DNA of 64,000 bases from contig CALGVA010000054.1 of NCBI GenBank assembly GCA_937920345.1, forward strand, positions 130,560 through 194,559, written 5' to 3'. Made by a program: the position numbers and the translations under genes. Below the pieces are notes generated by a model that had not been told where the DNA came from, ran no database searches, and worked only from the letters and a program-made list of their open reading frames with translations. The number at the start of each line of letters is the position of its first letter. The stretch's first letter is position 1. Shown in pieces: positions 52,655 through 61,907 of this stretch. Origin of the DNA: an uncultured Lachnospiraceae bacterium (lineage in GTDB: Bacteria > Bacillota > Clostridia > Lachnospirales > Lachnospiraceae).

Positions 52655-52703
52655 GGTTGATTCCCCATTGCAATACAGGCATCCTTTATACACCTGCAAG
52701 ATA

Positions 52704-52743
52704 AAGGACTGCACAATTATTAATATAATTTATGCAGTCCCTT
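52704..52743 (-). terminator. Terminator after the COG2509 flavoprotein gene
   Basis: Stem GGACTGCA/TGCAGTCC with AT-rich inner stem, followed on the minus strand by TTTATC; 83 bp past the stop codon at 52826. Confidence 0.7.
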
Positions 52744-52825
52744 TATATTGTATGTCTTTATCTTGTCTTATGTGCTGCCGGCCGCCAGATTATATCAGCG
52801 CAGCAGCTGTAATGTTCCATACAGA

Positions 52826-54202
52826 TTATTCTGTTACAGCTGCAGCGATATTCCTTGCCACATATACGCCGCTTGCGGACGCGTGAGATAGCGAGTGCGT
52901 CACACCGCTTCCGTCACCAATAATATACAGCCCTTTATATTTCGTCTCAAGGTGTTCGTCGATCTCCACTTCCATATTGTAGAATTTCACTTCCACACCA
53001 TACAGCAGTGTGTCGTCATTGGCCGTGCCGGGCGCGATCTTATCGAGCGCATAGATCATCTCGATGATACCGTCCAGTATACGCTTCGGCAGCACGAGGC
53101 TTAAGTCCCCCGGCGTCGCCGCCAGCGTGGGTTCCACCAATCCTTCCTCTATGCGCTTCGCATTGCTGCGTCTTCCCCTGACCAGATCCCCGAACCGCTG
53201 TACAATCACGCCGCCGCCCAGCATATTAGACAGCCTGGCAATGCTTTCGCCGTATCCGTTGCTGTCTTTAAACGGCTCGGAAAAATGCTTGGCCACAAGC
53301 AGCGCAAAATTTGTGTTATTCGTCTGTTTGTCCGCACCCTCGTAGCTGTGCCCGTTTACCGTCACAATGCCGTTTGTGTTCTCGTTGACCACGATGCCGT
53401 GCGGATTCATGCAGAAAGTTCTCACCCGGTCCTCGAACTTCTCCGTACGGTATACGATTTTACTTTCATACAATTCATCCGTCAGGTGCGAGAAGATCAC
53501 CGCCGGCAGTTCCACTCTCACACCGATATCCACACGATTGGATTTCGTCTCGATCTGAAGCTCTTCGCAGACCCGCTCCATCCATTTGCTTCCGCTTCGC
53601 CCCACAGATATAACGCACCGGTCACATTCGTAAGATCCCTGTTCACAGACGACGCGATATTGCCCTTCCACATTCTCCACTGTCCGAACCGGCGTATCGA
53701 AGTAGAAATCCACTTGATCTTTCAGTACCGCGTACAGATTTTCCAGTACGACATAATTGATATCTGTCCCCAGATGACGCACGGAAGCATCCAGCAGGTT
53801 TAATTTGTTCTGCAGACACAGTTTTTTGAAATGACTCCCGGAAGTCGTATACAGTTTCGTACCCTCCCCGCCGTATTTCATGTTAATGGCATCCACATAT
53901 TTCATCAGATCAATGGCCTGTTTCTTGCCGACATGCTCATACAGCGTACCGCCGAAATCATTGGTGATGTTATATTTGCCGTCAGAGAATGCGCCCGCAC
54001 CGCCAAAACCACTCATAATGGAACAGCTCTTGCAGTGTATACAGCTTTTCACCTTGTCGCCGTCGATCGGACAATGCCTCTGATCCAGCGCATGTCCCGA
54101 TTCAAACACAGCAATCTTCAGATGATTCTCCTGCTGTATCAGTTCATATGCGGTAAAAATGCCTCCCGGTCCCGCACCGATGATGATTACGTCATATTTC
54201 AT
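52826..54202 (-). CDS. FAD-dependent dehydrogenase of the COG2509 type
   Basis: 458-residue flavoprotein. N-terminal dinucleotide fold MKYDVIIIGAGPGGIFTAYE; CIHCKSCSIMSGFGGAGAFSDGKYN, with a CxxCxxC cluster unusual for simple oxidoreductases; VISVGRSGSKWMERV; and the C-terminal FAD motif GLYIIGDGSGVTHSLSHASA. This matches the uncharacterised FAD-dependent dehydrogenases of COG2509 found across Clostridia. The reaction is unknown. RBS GGGGAGGG precedes the ATG at 54202 and decides it over the longer ORF. Confidence 0.88.
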   Translation of the reverse strand: MKYDVIIIGAGPGGIFTAYELIQQENHLKIAVFESGHALDQRHCPIDGDKVKSCIHCKSCSIMSGFGGAGAFSDGKYNITNDFGGTLYEHVGKKQAIDLMKYVDAINMKYGGEGTKLYTTSGSHFKKLCLQNKLNLLDASVRHLGTDINYVVLENLYAVLKDQVDFYFDTPVRTVENVEGQYRVVCEQGSYECDRCVISVGRSGSKWMERVCEELQIETKSNRVDIGVRVELPAVIFSHLTDELYESKIVYRTEKFEDRVRTFCMNPHGIVVNENTNGIVTVNGHSYEGADKQTNNTNFALLVAKHFSEPFKDSNGYGESIARLSNMLGGGVIVQRFGDLVRGRRSNAKRIEEGLVEPTLAATPGDLSLVLPKRILDGIIEMIYALDKIAPGTANDDTLLYGVEVKFYNMEVEIDEHLETKYKGLYIIGDGSGVTHSLSHASASGVYVARNIAAAVTE

Positions 54203-54317
54203 AGCATGCCCTCCCCTGATCGGCTCTGATGTGCCGTGTATAATTTCCTTTTCTGTTATTGTATCATGGAAAGCAGATACTGTCATTATGGCACCGTCAA
54301 AGATCAAGCACCGGTTG

Positions 54318-55208
54318 TCATTGCGAAATCAGGCCTTTGCCCGCCAGAAATTCCTGCGCGACTTCCCGATCCTCTCTGCCGTTTACTTCCACTTCATAGT
54401 TCATCTGCTGCATCTCGTCCTCAGAGATCAACCCGTTCAACTTCTCCAAAACGCCCTGTAGTTCAGGATACTTCTCAAGCGCATCCTTGCGGACTACTGT
54501 TCCGGCATCAAAGGTTTCAAAGAAAATATGATCGTCGGTGAGCAGCACCAGATCATTTGCCGCCAGCTGGGCGTCCGTGGTAAAGGCATTGATTACATCT
54601 ACCTCATTATTGTTCAGCGCCTCATATTTCAAAGCGATCTCCATCTGTACCGTGTCTTTAAACTGCATGCCGTACTCCCCGCAGAGTCTTGGATAACCCG
54701 TCTCCAGTTCAATATAATCCGGATTGCCGCCGAAGATCAGTTCGCCCGATGCCGCCGCCAGATCAGAATAAGTATCCAGCCCGTACTGCTCCGCCGTATC
54801 CTTCCTCACCGCCAGTCCGTAGGTATTGGAAAACCCGTACAGTCCCGTCCATGTCAGCCCGAGCGTATCATATTCTGACAGAAGCTGTTCATACAGCTTA
54901 TTATCATCTTTTTCCATTTCTTCCTTTTTCAGAACATTCAGCCAGGCCGTTCTGGTATACTCCGGATACAGGTCAAAATCACCCTTGACCAGCGCAGGAT
55001 GAATATTTGTGGTTCCGCCGCCCACGCCCTTGGTGATTTCCACCTCATAATCCGTCTCCGCCTCTATGAGCTGCGCAATAATCTCCGTTAAGATATACTG
55101 TTCCGTCATCGGCTTAGAAGCGATCTTGACCGGTTCCTTCTTCCCGCAGGCGCTCAGCGCGCATACCATCATACATGTTAATAGTAAAACTGAAACTGCT
55201 TTTTTCAT
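54318..55208 (-). CDS. Osmoprotectant ABC transporter substrate-binding lipoprotein (OpuBC/OpuCC-like)
   Basis: 296-residue lipoprotein (lipobox LSAC, Cys20) of the glycine betaine/choline/carnitine-binding OpuAC family: VKIASKPMTEQYILTEIIAQ, VEITKGVGGGTTNIHPALVK, DLYPEYTRTAWLNVL and VDVINAFTTDAQLA. Binds a quaternary ammonium solute outside the cell. Start at 55208 is fixed by GAGGGGAA. Last gene of the mscS-permease-ATPase-receptor run, but 119 bp after the ATPase gene, a gap that holds the second copy of the structured repeat. Confidence 0.92.
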   Translation of the reverse strand: MKKAVSVLLLTCMMVCALSACGKKEPVKIASKPMTEQYILTEIIAQLIEAETDYEVEITKGVGGGTTNIHPALVKGDFDLYPEYTRTAWLNVLKKEEMEKDDNKLYEQLLSEYDTLGLTWTGLYGFSNTYGLAVRKDTAEQYGLDTYSDLAAASGELIFGGNPDYIELETGYPRLCGEYGMQFKDTVQMEIALKYEALNNNEVDVINAFTTDAQLAANDLVLLTDDHIFFETFDAGTVVRKDALEKYPELQGVLEKLNGLISEDEMQQMNYEVEVNGREDREVAQEFLAGKGLISQ

Positions 55209-55231
55209 AATTTTCCCCTCTTCTGCGCTGC

Positions 55232-55307
55232 TTTCTGTGCATGAACGAGTTTGTGGCAGGCAACGCGCAGACACAAATCTCGCGATTGAAAATTTTAATT
55301 TTCAATC
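55232..55307 (-). repeat. Structured 5'-UTR repeat, copy 2
   Basis: Second copy of the element at 12455-12528. Read on the minus strand it opens with the perfect palindrome GATTGAAAATT/AATTTTCAATC, then CGCGAGATTTGTGTCTGCGC, and ends 23 nt before the receptor start codon. Between copies, TGCG/CGCA has changed to TGTG/CACA, a paired change. Confidence 0.7.
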
Positions 55308-55327
55308 TTTTCTCCTCCGTTTTGCAT

Positions 55328-56059
55328 TCACGCTGTTCCCCCGAGCAGCCGGCGCACAAACTCATCCCGCGGCGTACGCAGAAGCTCTTCCTTCGTTCCC
55401 TGCTGCCAGATACAGCCGTCTTTCATGATCAGTATCCTGCTTCCCAGTTTGAAAGCCTCCCCGATATCATGGGTGATAAACACTACTGTGATTCCGGTTT
55501 CACGCTGTAAATCAGAAAGCTCTTCCTGCAATGCTCTGCGTGTAATCTCATCGACCGCGCCAAAAGGCTCGTCCATCAGAAGAATATCCGGATTCGATGT
55601 CATTGCTCTCGCAATGCCTACCCGCTGCTTCTGTCCGCCGGACAGCTGCCCTGGAAATCGCGTGGATAATTCCGCCGGGAGCTTCACCATCTCTAACATT
55701 GCGGCGGCTGTTTCCTCCTTCTCCGCTTTCGTGAGTTTCCTGTCCAGAGAAGGTACATAGCATATATTGTCCGCCACCGTCATATGCGGAAAAAGTTTTG
55801 CACCCTGTACCGCATAGCCGATTCGCCGGCGCAAAGACACCAGATCACACTCCGCCAGCCGCTTACCGTCTACCAGCACTTCCCCCCGCGTAGGCTTTAC
55901 AAGCCCGTTGATCATCTTAAGGAGCGTCGTCTTACCGCATCCCGAAGGCCCGATCATTATGAGAAACTCACCCTTTTCCACCGTCAGCGACACACTGCGC
56001 AGCACTTCATTGTCTCCGTAGGCCGCCGAACAGTCCCGTATATCTATCACTTTATCCAA
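55328..56059 (-). CDS. Osmoprotectant ABC transporter ATP-binding protein (OpuBA/OpuCA-like)
   Basis: 243-residue ATPase: Walker A GPSGCGKTTLLK, Q-loop GYAVQGAKLFPHMTVADN, signature QLSGGQKQRVGIARAM, Walker B ILLMDEPFGAVDEI, H-loop FITHDIGEA. Matches the quaternary-amine importer subgroup. It ends soon after the ATPase core, so it lacks the C-terminal CBS pair that senses ionic strength in OpuA/OpuCA. Overlaps the permease gene by eight bases. Confidence 0.93.
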   Translation of the reverse strand: MDKVIDIRDCSAAYGDNEVLRSVSLTVEKGEFLIMIGPSGCGKTTLLKMINGLVKPTRGEVLVDGKRLAECDLVSLRRRIGYAVQGAKLFPHMTVADNICYVPSLDRKLTKAEKEETAAAMLEMVKLPAELSTRFPGQLSGGQKQRVGIARAMTSNPDILLMDEPFGAVDEITRRALQEELSDLQRETGITVVFITHDIGEAFKLGSRILIMKDGCIWQQGTKEELLRTPRDEFVRRLLGGTA

Positions 56060-56687
56060 TACCGTACCTCCTGTTCACCGCCTTCTCTGCCCGGGCTAAC
56101 AGCCAGTCGCTGATAAAAGCCAAAAGTGCTATCAGCACGGAGCCTGCCGCCGTCAACGCCATATTGTAAGTAGTGATTCCCCGATAGATGGCCGCGCCGA
56201 GTCCGCCTGCCCCGATAAAAGAGGCAATGCCGCCCATCGCTATAATCATTACTACCATATTGCGAAACCCGCTGATGATCACCGGAAGCGCCAGTGGAAA
56301 TCTGATCCGCAGCATCATCTGCCTGCCGTCTGTGCCCAGGCCTTCCGCCACTTCCAATATGCTTGCATCCACGTTGGTCAGTCCTGTATAAGTGTTCCTG
56401 ACAATGGGAAGAAGCCCGTACACCGTCAGCGCAATGATCGCCGTCTTATTTCCGATGCCGGTAAAAGGAATCAGAAATCCCAGCAGTGAAATAGACGGAA
56501 TGGTGTAGATCACATTGATGATGCCCAGTACAATCCCGGCCGCTTTCCTGTACCTGCTGATCAGGACGCCCGCCATGATTCCAAGCACACCTGCGCAGAT
56601 CACCGCCGTCATAGATATTCTGATATGTTCCACGAGACAAGTCAGAAAAAAGTCCCGCCTGTCCCAGAGAATCTGTAGAAGCTGCAT
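56052..56687 (-). CDS. Osmoprotectant ABC transporter permease (OpuBB/OpuCB-like)
   Basis: 211-residue permease, five or six transmembrane helices, with the BPD_transp_1 coupling loop EVAEGLGTDGRQMMLRIRFP (EAA motif) and NVIYTIPSISLLGFLIPF. Only one permease gene is present, so the channel is a homodimer, as in the OpuB type where a single permease is used with the separate receptor. Starts two bases after the mscS stop codon. Confidence 0.92.
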   Translation of the reverse strand: MQLLQILWDRRDFFLTCLVEHIRISMTAVICAGVLGIMAGVLISRYRKAAGIVLGIINVIYTIPSISLLGFLIPFTGIGNKTAIIALTVYGLLPIVRNTYTGLTNVDASILEVAEGLGTDGRQMMLRIRFPLALPVIISGFRNMVVMIIAMGGIASFIGAGGLGAAIYRGITTYNMALTAAGSVLIALLAFISDWLLARAEKAVNRRYGIG

Positions 56688-56689
56688 GT

Positions 56690-57493
56690 CTATACCCCGT
56701 TTTCCTCACTATCCGCAGCCGGACTGTGCACCGTTACCGTCTGATAAGGTATCTCGATGCCGCTCTTCCTGAACTCCTCAATCAACGCAATCCTTATGTC
56801 ACTGCACGCCTTAAAACTGTCATCCAGATTCTCCGTCCAGATCGTAGTCTTCAGAATAACCCCGTTCTGCGTGTATCCGCTTGCGGAAACCGCATTCTCC
56901 TCCGTGTTCAGGGTCAGTGCATGCTCCACGCACACCCTGCGCATAATGCGGATGGCTTCCTCGATATCCGTATCATAAGCGATCTCTATCTCTACAAAAT
57001 TCCCTACATTGGCCGTATAGTTTGTATTGATGATGACGGACGAGTCCATAATGGAATTAGGTACGATACAGCTTTCCCCGTTAAACTGGCTGATCACCGT
57101 ATGCCGGATCATGACATCCTTCACGATTCCTTCCGCAATAACCGTTCCGCCCTGAATCACCCGGATCTTTTCATCCACGTTATACGGTCTCGACGCGGAT
57201 ATGGAAAGTCCGCTGATCACATTTGCCAGCGCCTGCTGTGCCGCAAAAGTCGCGATCGCAATCACGAGCGAACCGCTCTGCAGCAGAACTTTACTGATGT
57301 CCTTAGTGATCTCAAACTGCTGCGCCAGACTGTAGATAATGATAATATCAATGATTACGTTTACCACGCTTTTCGCAAAGCGCAGATGGATTGCCTTTGT
57401 CTTCCTCGCCAGAAATTTAAAGACCAGATTGACAGCATAGTTGAGCGCCAAAGCAACTGCAATAAAAATTGCTATTTTCATCAAAGACCCCAT
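56690..57493 (-). CDS. Small-conductance mechanosensitive channel (MscS family)
   Basis: 267 residues. Three N-terminal hydrophobic helices, the pore-lining TM3 with ATFAAQQALANVISGLSISASRPYNVDEK split around residue 90 (Gly/Ala-rich), then the beta domain (VKDVMIRHTVISQFNGE) and C-terminal alpha/beta region. Releases solutes on hypo-osmotic shock. It heads an operon whose other genes import osmoprotectants, so uptake and emergency release are made together. Start MGSLMKIAIF; AGAGATG-like RBS; a second ATG four codons on is possible. Confidence 0.92.
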   Translation of the reverse strand: MGSLMKIAIFIAVALALNYAVNLVFKFLARKTKAIHLRFAKSVVNVIIDIIIIYSLAQQFEITKDISKVLLQSGSLVIAIATFAAQQALANVISGLSISASRPYNVDEKIRVIQGGTVIAEGIVKDVMIRHTVISQFNGESCIVPNSIMDSSVIINTNYTANVGNFVEIEIAYDTDIEEAIRIMRRVCVEHALTLNTEENAVSASGYTQNGVILKTTIWTENLDDSFKACSDIRIALIEEFRKSGIEIPYQTVTVHSPAADSEENGV

Positions 57494-57633
57494 ATTTTAT
57501 CATCTCTTTCTCATATCCATTTTATGCTTCTGCGGCTGCCGTTATTTATTATACATTATCTTCCATATTTTTACAATCATTTTTAGAACAGATGTTCGTA
57601 GATTCTGTTTTGCGATATTTTATCCACAAAAAA

Positions 57634-57664
57634 ACAGGTCGGAAATACGTCCATTCCCGCCTGT
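57634..57664 (-). terminator. Rho-independent terminator after the S1-domain gene
   Basis: Hairpin ACAGGCGGGAA/TTTCCGACCTGT with TTTTTTT on the minus strand, 31 bp past the stop codon. Confidence 0.85.
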
Positions 57665-57694
57665 CTTTCTTTTAAAATGCAAATTCGGCATGCT

Positions 57695-58600
57695 CTACTT
57701 AATATTCAGCTTTGCAAACAGATCCCCCAGACTGGTTCCAACACTTTCGCTGGAGCCGTACTGTTTCACATCGATCTTCTCTATTTCCTCCGCCTGCTGT
57801 TCCTCCAGCGCTTTCATGCTCAGCGAAATCTTCCCGTCATTGGTGTTTAAGACTTTTACCTTAACCTTGTCGCCGACCTTAAGCACCTCCGAAGGCTTCT
57901 TGATTCTCCTCTGACAGATCTGAGAAATGTGTACCAGACCGCTTAAACCGTCCTTCAAATCCACAAACGCGCCATATGTCTGCAGGCTCTCTACCGTACC
58001 CTCCAGAACCGTGCCGGGTACGATCATCGCCACTTTATGGTCATGCTCTTCCTTCTTCTTTTCCCTTAAGATTTCTCTTGCGGACAGCACCAGCTTCTCT
58101 TTCTCCCGATCCGCCGTTATGACTCTTACCTCCAGCGTTTTTCCTTTATACTCTTCGAGATTCTCCACATAGGAAATGTCAAGATGCGATGCCGGTATAA
58201 AACCTCTGATTCCTTCCAGATATGCCACAACGCCTGCGTTTACCACATCGTTTACCTTCACGCTGATATTTTTCTTTTCCTCCATGTAACCCGCAAGTAC
58301 GTCCCAGGCAAGCACATCGTTCGCCTCTTTTCGGGACAACAGAATATTCCCCTGGCCGTCATCTGTTTTTACTACGGTTGCCTCAAGCACATCGCCCTCA
58401 TGCACATCCGCCATCAGAGAGAAATTCGGATCGTTACTCATGTCTTCCGCCTTGATAATTCCCTGTGTGTAATACTTGAGATCCAAAATCACTTCCTCTT
58501 CATTCACAGCAAGCACAGTGCCCTTGATGACATCGCCCTCGTTAATCGTGCGAAAAGATGCTTCCAGTTCTTTCTCATAGTCTTTCATTGTCTCTTCCAT
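57695..58600 (-). CDS. S1 RNA-binding domain protein (ribosomal protein S1-like)
   Basis: 301 residues with three S1 (OB-fold) domains: about 15-90 (EGDVIKGTVLAVNEEEVILDL), 105-170 (NDVVNAGVVAYLEGIRGFIPASH) and 190-265 (PGTVLEGTVESLQTYGAFVDLKDGLSGLVHIS, in two blocks). The third is the strongest. Shorter than the six-domain E. coli S1; clostridial proteins of this length are annotated as S1 or YpfD-like. Probable role: mRNA binding at the ribosome. Start at 58600 is set by GGGGTGA about 8 nt upstream; the longer ORF has no homology in its first 64 residues. Confidence 0.9.
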   Translation of the reverse strand: MEETMKDYEKELEASFRTINEGDVIKGTVLAVNEEEVILDLKYYTQGIIKAEDMSNDPNFSLMADVHEGDVLEATVVKTDDGQGNILLSRKEANDVLAWDVLAGYMEEKKNISVKVNDVVNAGVVAYLEGIRGFIPASHLDISYVENLEEYKGKTLEVRVITADREKEKLVLSAREILREKKKEEHDHKVAMIVPGTVLEGTVESLQTYGAFVDLKDGLSGLVHISQICQRRIKKPSEVLKVGDKVKVKVLNTNDGKISLSMKALEEQQAEEIEKIDVKQYGSSESVGTSLGDLFAKLNIK

Positions 58601-58783
58601 AAGTTCGTCACCCCATTCTGAATCATTTTCATCAATCACCCGCCGCCGGTTCACTCCCGCAGGCTGTAGGATCATTGACCGGTTACAGTATAACATAATT
58701 TCTGCAGCAGGGCTATAGTGTACGTAAATATCATTGGTGTGAAGACCCGGCTGCTGAAGTACCACGATAGAAGTCTGTAAAAT

Positions 58784-58813
58784 TTGCAACACCCGTATAA
58801 ACTATGTTATAAT
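58784..58813 (+). promoter_or_regulatory. Promoter of the ABC-2 exporter operon
   Basis: TTGCAA (58784-58789), 18 bp, perfect TATAAT (58808-58813), about 100 bp before the ATPase start codon. It lies in a 315-bp gap between the divergent S1-domain and ABC genes that holds nothing else clear. Confidence 0.7.
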
Positions 58814-58915
58814 AATTGACCGAAACCGGCACCGGAATACGAAGTGAAAGCCGGATAGAAATTTTATATGATTTTGTGTGCATCAAATGCGACAAACAAC
58901 CAGGAGCACAGGCTG

Positions 58916-59932
58916 ATGAATGAGAATGTAATAGAACTGAAAAATGTCCGTAAAGAATTTGTATCTACAAAGCACTATCCCGGATGGAAGGGTGCTGTGA
59001 AGGGACTGTTCACAAAGGAAAAAGAGCGGAAAATCGCCGTCAATGATGTTTCACTCTCCATAAAAGCCGGCGAAATCGTCGGATATATCGGCAGCAACGG
59101 CGCCGGCAAGTCTACTACCATTAAGATCATGTCCGGAATCCTGACCCCGACAGCCGGTACCTGTCTGGTAAATGGTCTGGAACCATATCGCAGCCGGAAG
59201 ACAAATGCCAAGAATATCGGCGTCGTATTCGGACAGCGTACCCAGCTCTGGTGGGATCTGCCTCTCAGTGAAACCTATACCGTATTAAAAGAGGTCTATG
59301 AAGTCAGCGACCGTGACTTCGAGGAACGTATGGCTTTCTTCCATGAGGTTTTGGATCTGCAGGGATTTATACATAACACCGTCAGAACTTTATCGCTGGG
59401 GCAGCGAATGCGGGCGGACTTAGCGGCGGCACTGCTTCACAATCCGAAAGTGCTCTATCTTGACGAGCCGACGATCGGGCTCGACGTCGTAGTAAAAGAC
59501 AAGATACGGCAGGCAATCCGGGAAATCAATGAGAAATACAATACCACCGTGATTCTGACGACGCACGACCTGAACGATATTGAAGAACTGTGTCAGAGAA
59601 TCATCATCATAGATGAGGGCCGGAAAATCTATGATTCTACTTTAAACCAGCTGAAAAAAGATTACGGCTGCCGCTGCAGTATCCTTTTTGAGTGGAAAGA
59701 AGCGCCAGACGAAGCGCAGCTCACCGCACTTCATACTATGGGTAAAAATGTAGAATTTACCCGTCAGGACAATGGCGCGAGAATCAGCTTCAGCAAGAAT
59801 GAAACGGCTGTTGCAGACGTGATCGCAAAGGTAATGGGAACGATTGAGGTCAAAGATATTCAAATAAAAGAAACTGAACTTACGGACATTGTCAAGAATA
59901 TCTACCAGAACGGAACAGGGCAGGGCACTTGA
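58916..59932 (+). CDS. ABC-2 type exporter ATP-binding protein (COG4586-like)
   Basis: 338-residue ATPase: Walker A GSNGAGKSTTIK, Q-loop GQRTQLWWDLPL (the WWDLP form is typical of COG4586), signature TLSLGQRMRADLAAAL, Walker B VLYLDEPTIGLD, H-loop TTHDLNDI, and an 80-residue C-terminal regulatory domain. Works with the two permeases that follow. Start at 58916 (MNENVIEL) is set by AGGAG nine bases upstream. Substrate unknown. Confidence 0.92.
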   Translation: MNENVIELKNVRKEFVSTKHYPGWKGAVKGLFTKEKERKIAVNDVSLSIKAGEIVGYIGSNGAGKSTTIKIMSGILTPTAGTCLVNGLEPYRSRKTNAKNIGVVFGQRTQLWWDLPLSETYTVLKEVYEVSDRDFEERMAFFHEVLDLQGFIHNTVRTLSLGQRMRADLAAALLHNPKVLYLDEPTIGLDVVVKDKIRQAIREINEKYNTTVILTTHDLNDIEELCQRIIIIDEGRKIYDSTLNQLKKDYGCRCSILFEWKEAPDEAQLTALHTMGKNVEFTRQDNGARISFSKNETAVADVIAKVMGTIEVKDIQIKETELTDIVKNIYQNGTGQGT

Positions 59933-59975
59933 CTCATTGCCCGCGGAAATCAAACCGACAGCACGGGAGATCAAT

Positions 59976-60794
59976 ATGACGCACTTTTTAAAAATTTACT
60001 GGACATTCGCGTTAAACCAGATAAAGTCAAATTTTGTATACCGATGGGGATTTTATCTGCATATTCTTCGTAAATTCCTCGGTATGTTCATCTACTATTA
60101 TCTGTGGATGGCGATCTATGCAAGTTCCTCCACGGGACAGCTTGGCGGTTTTGACCGGAATGAAATGATTCTGTATGTGTTTATGTCCTATACGATTTCA
60201 GATATTGTTATGATCGGCATTTCTTCCGAAATCGGATATGACGTACTGGACGGCAGCGTGGCGATGAACCTGATTAAACCGATCAACTACCGCTGGTATC
60301 TGACCTTCCGGGCGCTGGGTACCATGATCTACCGGATCATAGTGCCGTCCCTGTTTATCTGGATCGGTCTGGAAATATACAAGGTATTCGGTCTGGGAAT
60401 GCCGGTCAGCAATCCGCTCACTATAGTTTTATCGTTAACGAGTATTGTTCTCAGTTTTTTCATATACGCTTTTTTTGATTATTGCTTCGGCATGCTGGCG
60501 TTTGTTACCACTTATATTTTCGGCATGACGATTATTAAAAATGCGGCACTGAATTTACTGACAGGAAAGCTGATTCCAATTTCCTTTTTCCCGGTGTTTC
60601 TGCAGAAAGTTTTTGCGTTCCTTCCCTTCACTGCCATGACATACGTTCCTGTTATGATTTATTTAGGAAAATATTCCGAAGCGGAAGCGTTCATGCAGAT
60701 CGGGAAACAGGCATTATGGGTTGTCATTCTGTATCTTGCGGGAAGTTTGTTATGGAAACGGATTGAAAAACGAATTGTAATTTTGGGCGGCTGA
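59976..60794 (+). CDS. ABC-2 type exporter permease (ABC2_membrane_6-like)
   Basis: 272 residues with six transmembrane helices; no enzymatic motifs. Starts MTHFLKIYWTFALNQIK with GGGAGA seven bases upstream. Landmarks GSVAMNLIKPINYRWYLTFR and LIPISFFPVFLQKVFAFLPF match the DUF990/ABC2_membrane_6 permeases that pair with COG4586 ATPases. 43 bp after the ATPase gene. Forms a heteromer with the next permease. Confidence 0.88.
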   Translation: MTHFLKIYWTFALNQIKSNFVYRWGFYLHILRKFLGMFIYYYLWMAIYASSSTGQLGGFDRNEMILYVFMSYTISDIVMIGISSEIGYDVLDGSVAMNLIKPINYRWYLTFRALGTMIYRIIVPSLFIWIGLEIYKVFGLGMPVSNPLTIVLSLTSIVLSFFIYAFFDYCFGMLAFVTTYIFGMTIIKNAALNLLTGKLIPISFFPVFLQKVFAFLPFTAMTYVPVMIYLGKYSEAEAFMQIGKQALWVVILYLAGSLLWKRIEKRIVILGG

Positions 60795-60928
60795 CATCGA
60801 TCCCGCACAGGAAACTGTCCGCCATTGCCCGATGGGCTTCTACTGCATAGGACGCACTTTGCACGAAATAGAAAATGCATCCTGCGGCGCCAAATACGAC
60901 AAGGCATGAGAAAGGCATGGTTACTATC

Positions 60929-61729
60929 ATGAATAAATTTGCCAGATATATCAAGCTGTACCGAATATTTGCGGTACAGTATATGAAAACAGTCCTGCAG
61001 TCTAAAGTAGACTTTTTTGTCGGTTTAGGCGGTTTCCTGATTTCTCAGGCGGCCGGTCTGGCTTTTCTGTATCTCGTTTTTGAGCAGATTCCGTCCATAC
61101 AGGACTGGACTTTGGAGCAGATGCTTTTCATCTACGGATTTGCACAGATCCCGAGAGGGCTGGATCATCTGCTGACCGATAACTTATGGATGGTCGGATG
61201 GCAGATGGTAATCAAAGGGACTTTTGATAAATATATCCTGCGCCCGATGAATATCTTTTTTCAGATTATATGTGAAAAAGTACAGTTTGATGCAGTCGGC
61301 GAGCTCCTGATTGGTCTGTTCTTTGTCGGACGTGCGGTCGTAAACGGAACCGTACACCTGACGTTACCCAGAGTCATATTTTTTGTTATTTCAGTCATTG
61401 CGGGAAGTGTCATTTATACTTCCATTAAACTGGTTTTAGCCTCTATTGCATTTTGGATTAAAAACAGTTCGCCGCTGATGACCACGCTGTATGACACGGC
61501 AGATTTCGCTAAATACCCGATTGAAATCTATGCGCGCCCCATTCAGATCGTGCTGATGACGGTTCTGCCATTTGCTTTTGTCGCTTATATACCGTCTACC
61601 TTTTTCCTGGTTAATGCAAATGTATGGAAGACGATCGGCGCGGAGTGTATCATTGCGCTGGTGTTCTGGCTGTTTGCATACGGCGTGTTTAAGAAAGGGC
61701 TTACGGTTTATGAAAGTGCGGGGAGTTAA
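60929..61729 (+). CDS. ABC-2 type exporter permease (COG3694/COG4587-like partner)
   Basis: 266 residues, six hydrophobic helices. Landmarks QIPRGLDHLLTDNLWMVGW, GTFDKYILRPMNIFFQI and FAKYPIEIYARPIQIVLMTVLPFAF, the last typical of this permease group. Start at 60929 follows AGAAAGG at 13 nt; the ATG at 60917 is 1 nt from that site and is disfavoured. A 134-bp gap precedes it. No terminator was seen after it. Confidence 0.88.
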   Translation: MNKFARYIKLYRIFAVQYMKTVLQSKVDFFVGLGGFLISQAAGLAFLYLVFEQIPSIQDWTLEQMLFIYGFAQIPRGLDHLLTDNLWMVGWQMVIKGTFDKYILRPMNIFFQIICEKVQFDAVGELLIGLFFVGRAVVNGTVHLTLPRVIFFVISVIAGSVIYTSIKLVLASIAFWIKNSSPLMTTLYDTADFAKYPIEIYARPIQIVLMTVLPFAFVAYIPSTFFLVNANVWKTIGAECIIALVFWLFAYGVFKKGLTVYESAGS

Positions 61730-61862
61730 TTAGTAAAAAACCTTATCCGCCAGGACTGCTTCGATCAGATGTACGCGGTCGCTGTCCCACTCAATTTTCC
61801 GTTCATCGCAATGTCCTGGATATTGTCATCTGGGTACTGTGATATATCCTGCTGTAAAAAGA
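61730..61862 (-). other. Degraded mobile-DNA stretch
   Basis: A 31-codon open stretch (about 61730-61825) ends in DRVHLIEAVLADKVFY and a stop codon. It has no start codon or RBS and looks like the tail of a lost gene that I do not recognise. It marks the left border of the mobile region. Confidence 0.3.
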
Positions 61863-61907
61863 AGCGCCGAGACAATCAATCCGTTAAGGATTCACTGTTT
61901 CGGCGCT
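61854..61907 (-). terminator. Terminator overlapping the KTR gene end
   Basis: Arms AGCGCCGA (61863-61870) and TCGGCGCT (61900-61907) with inner AATCC/GGATT, followed on the minus strand by TTCTTTTT. The stop codon of the KTR-like gene lies in the loop. Confidence 0.75.

Noticed and set aside
61730..61825. 31-codon minus-strand ORF as a gene
   Set aside because: No start codon or RBS; described only as a remnant.
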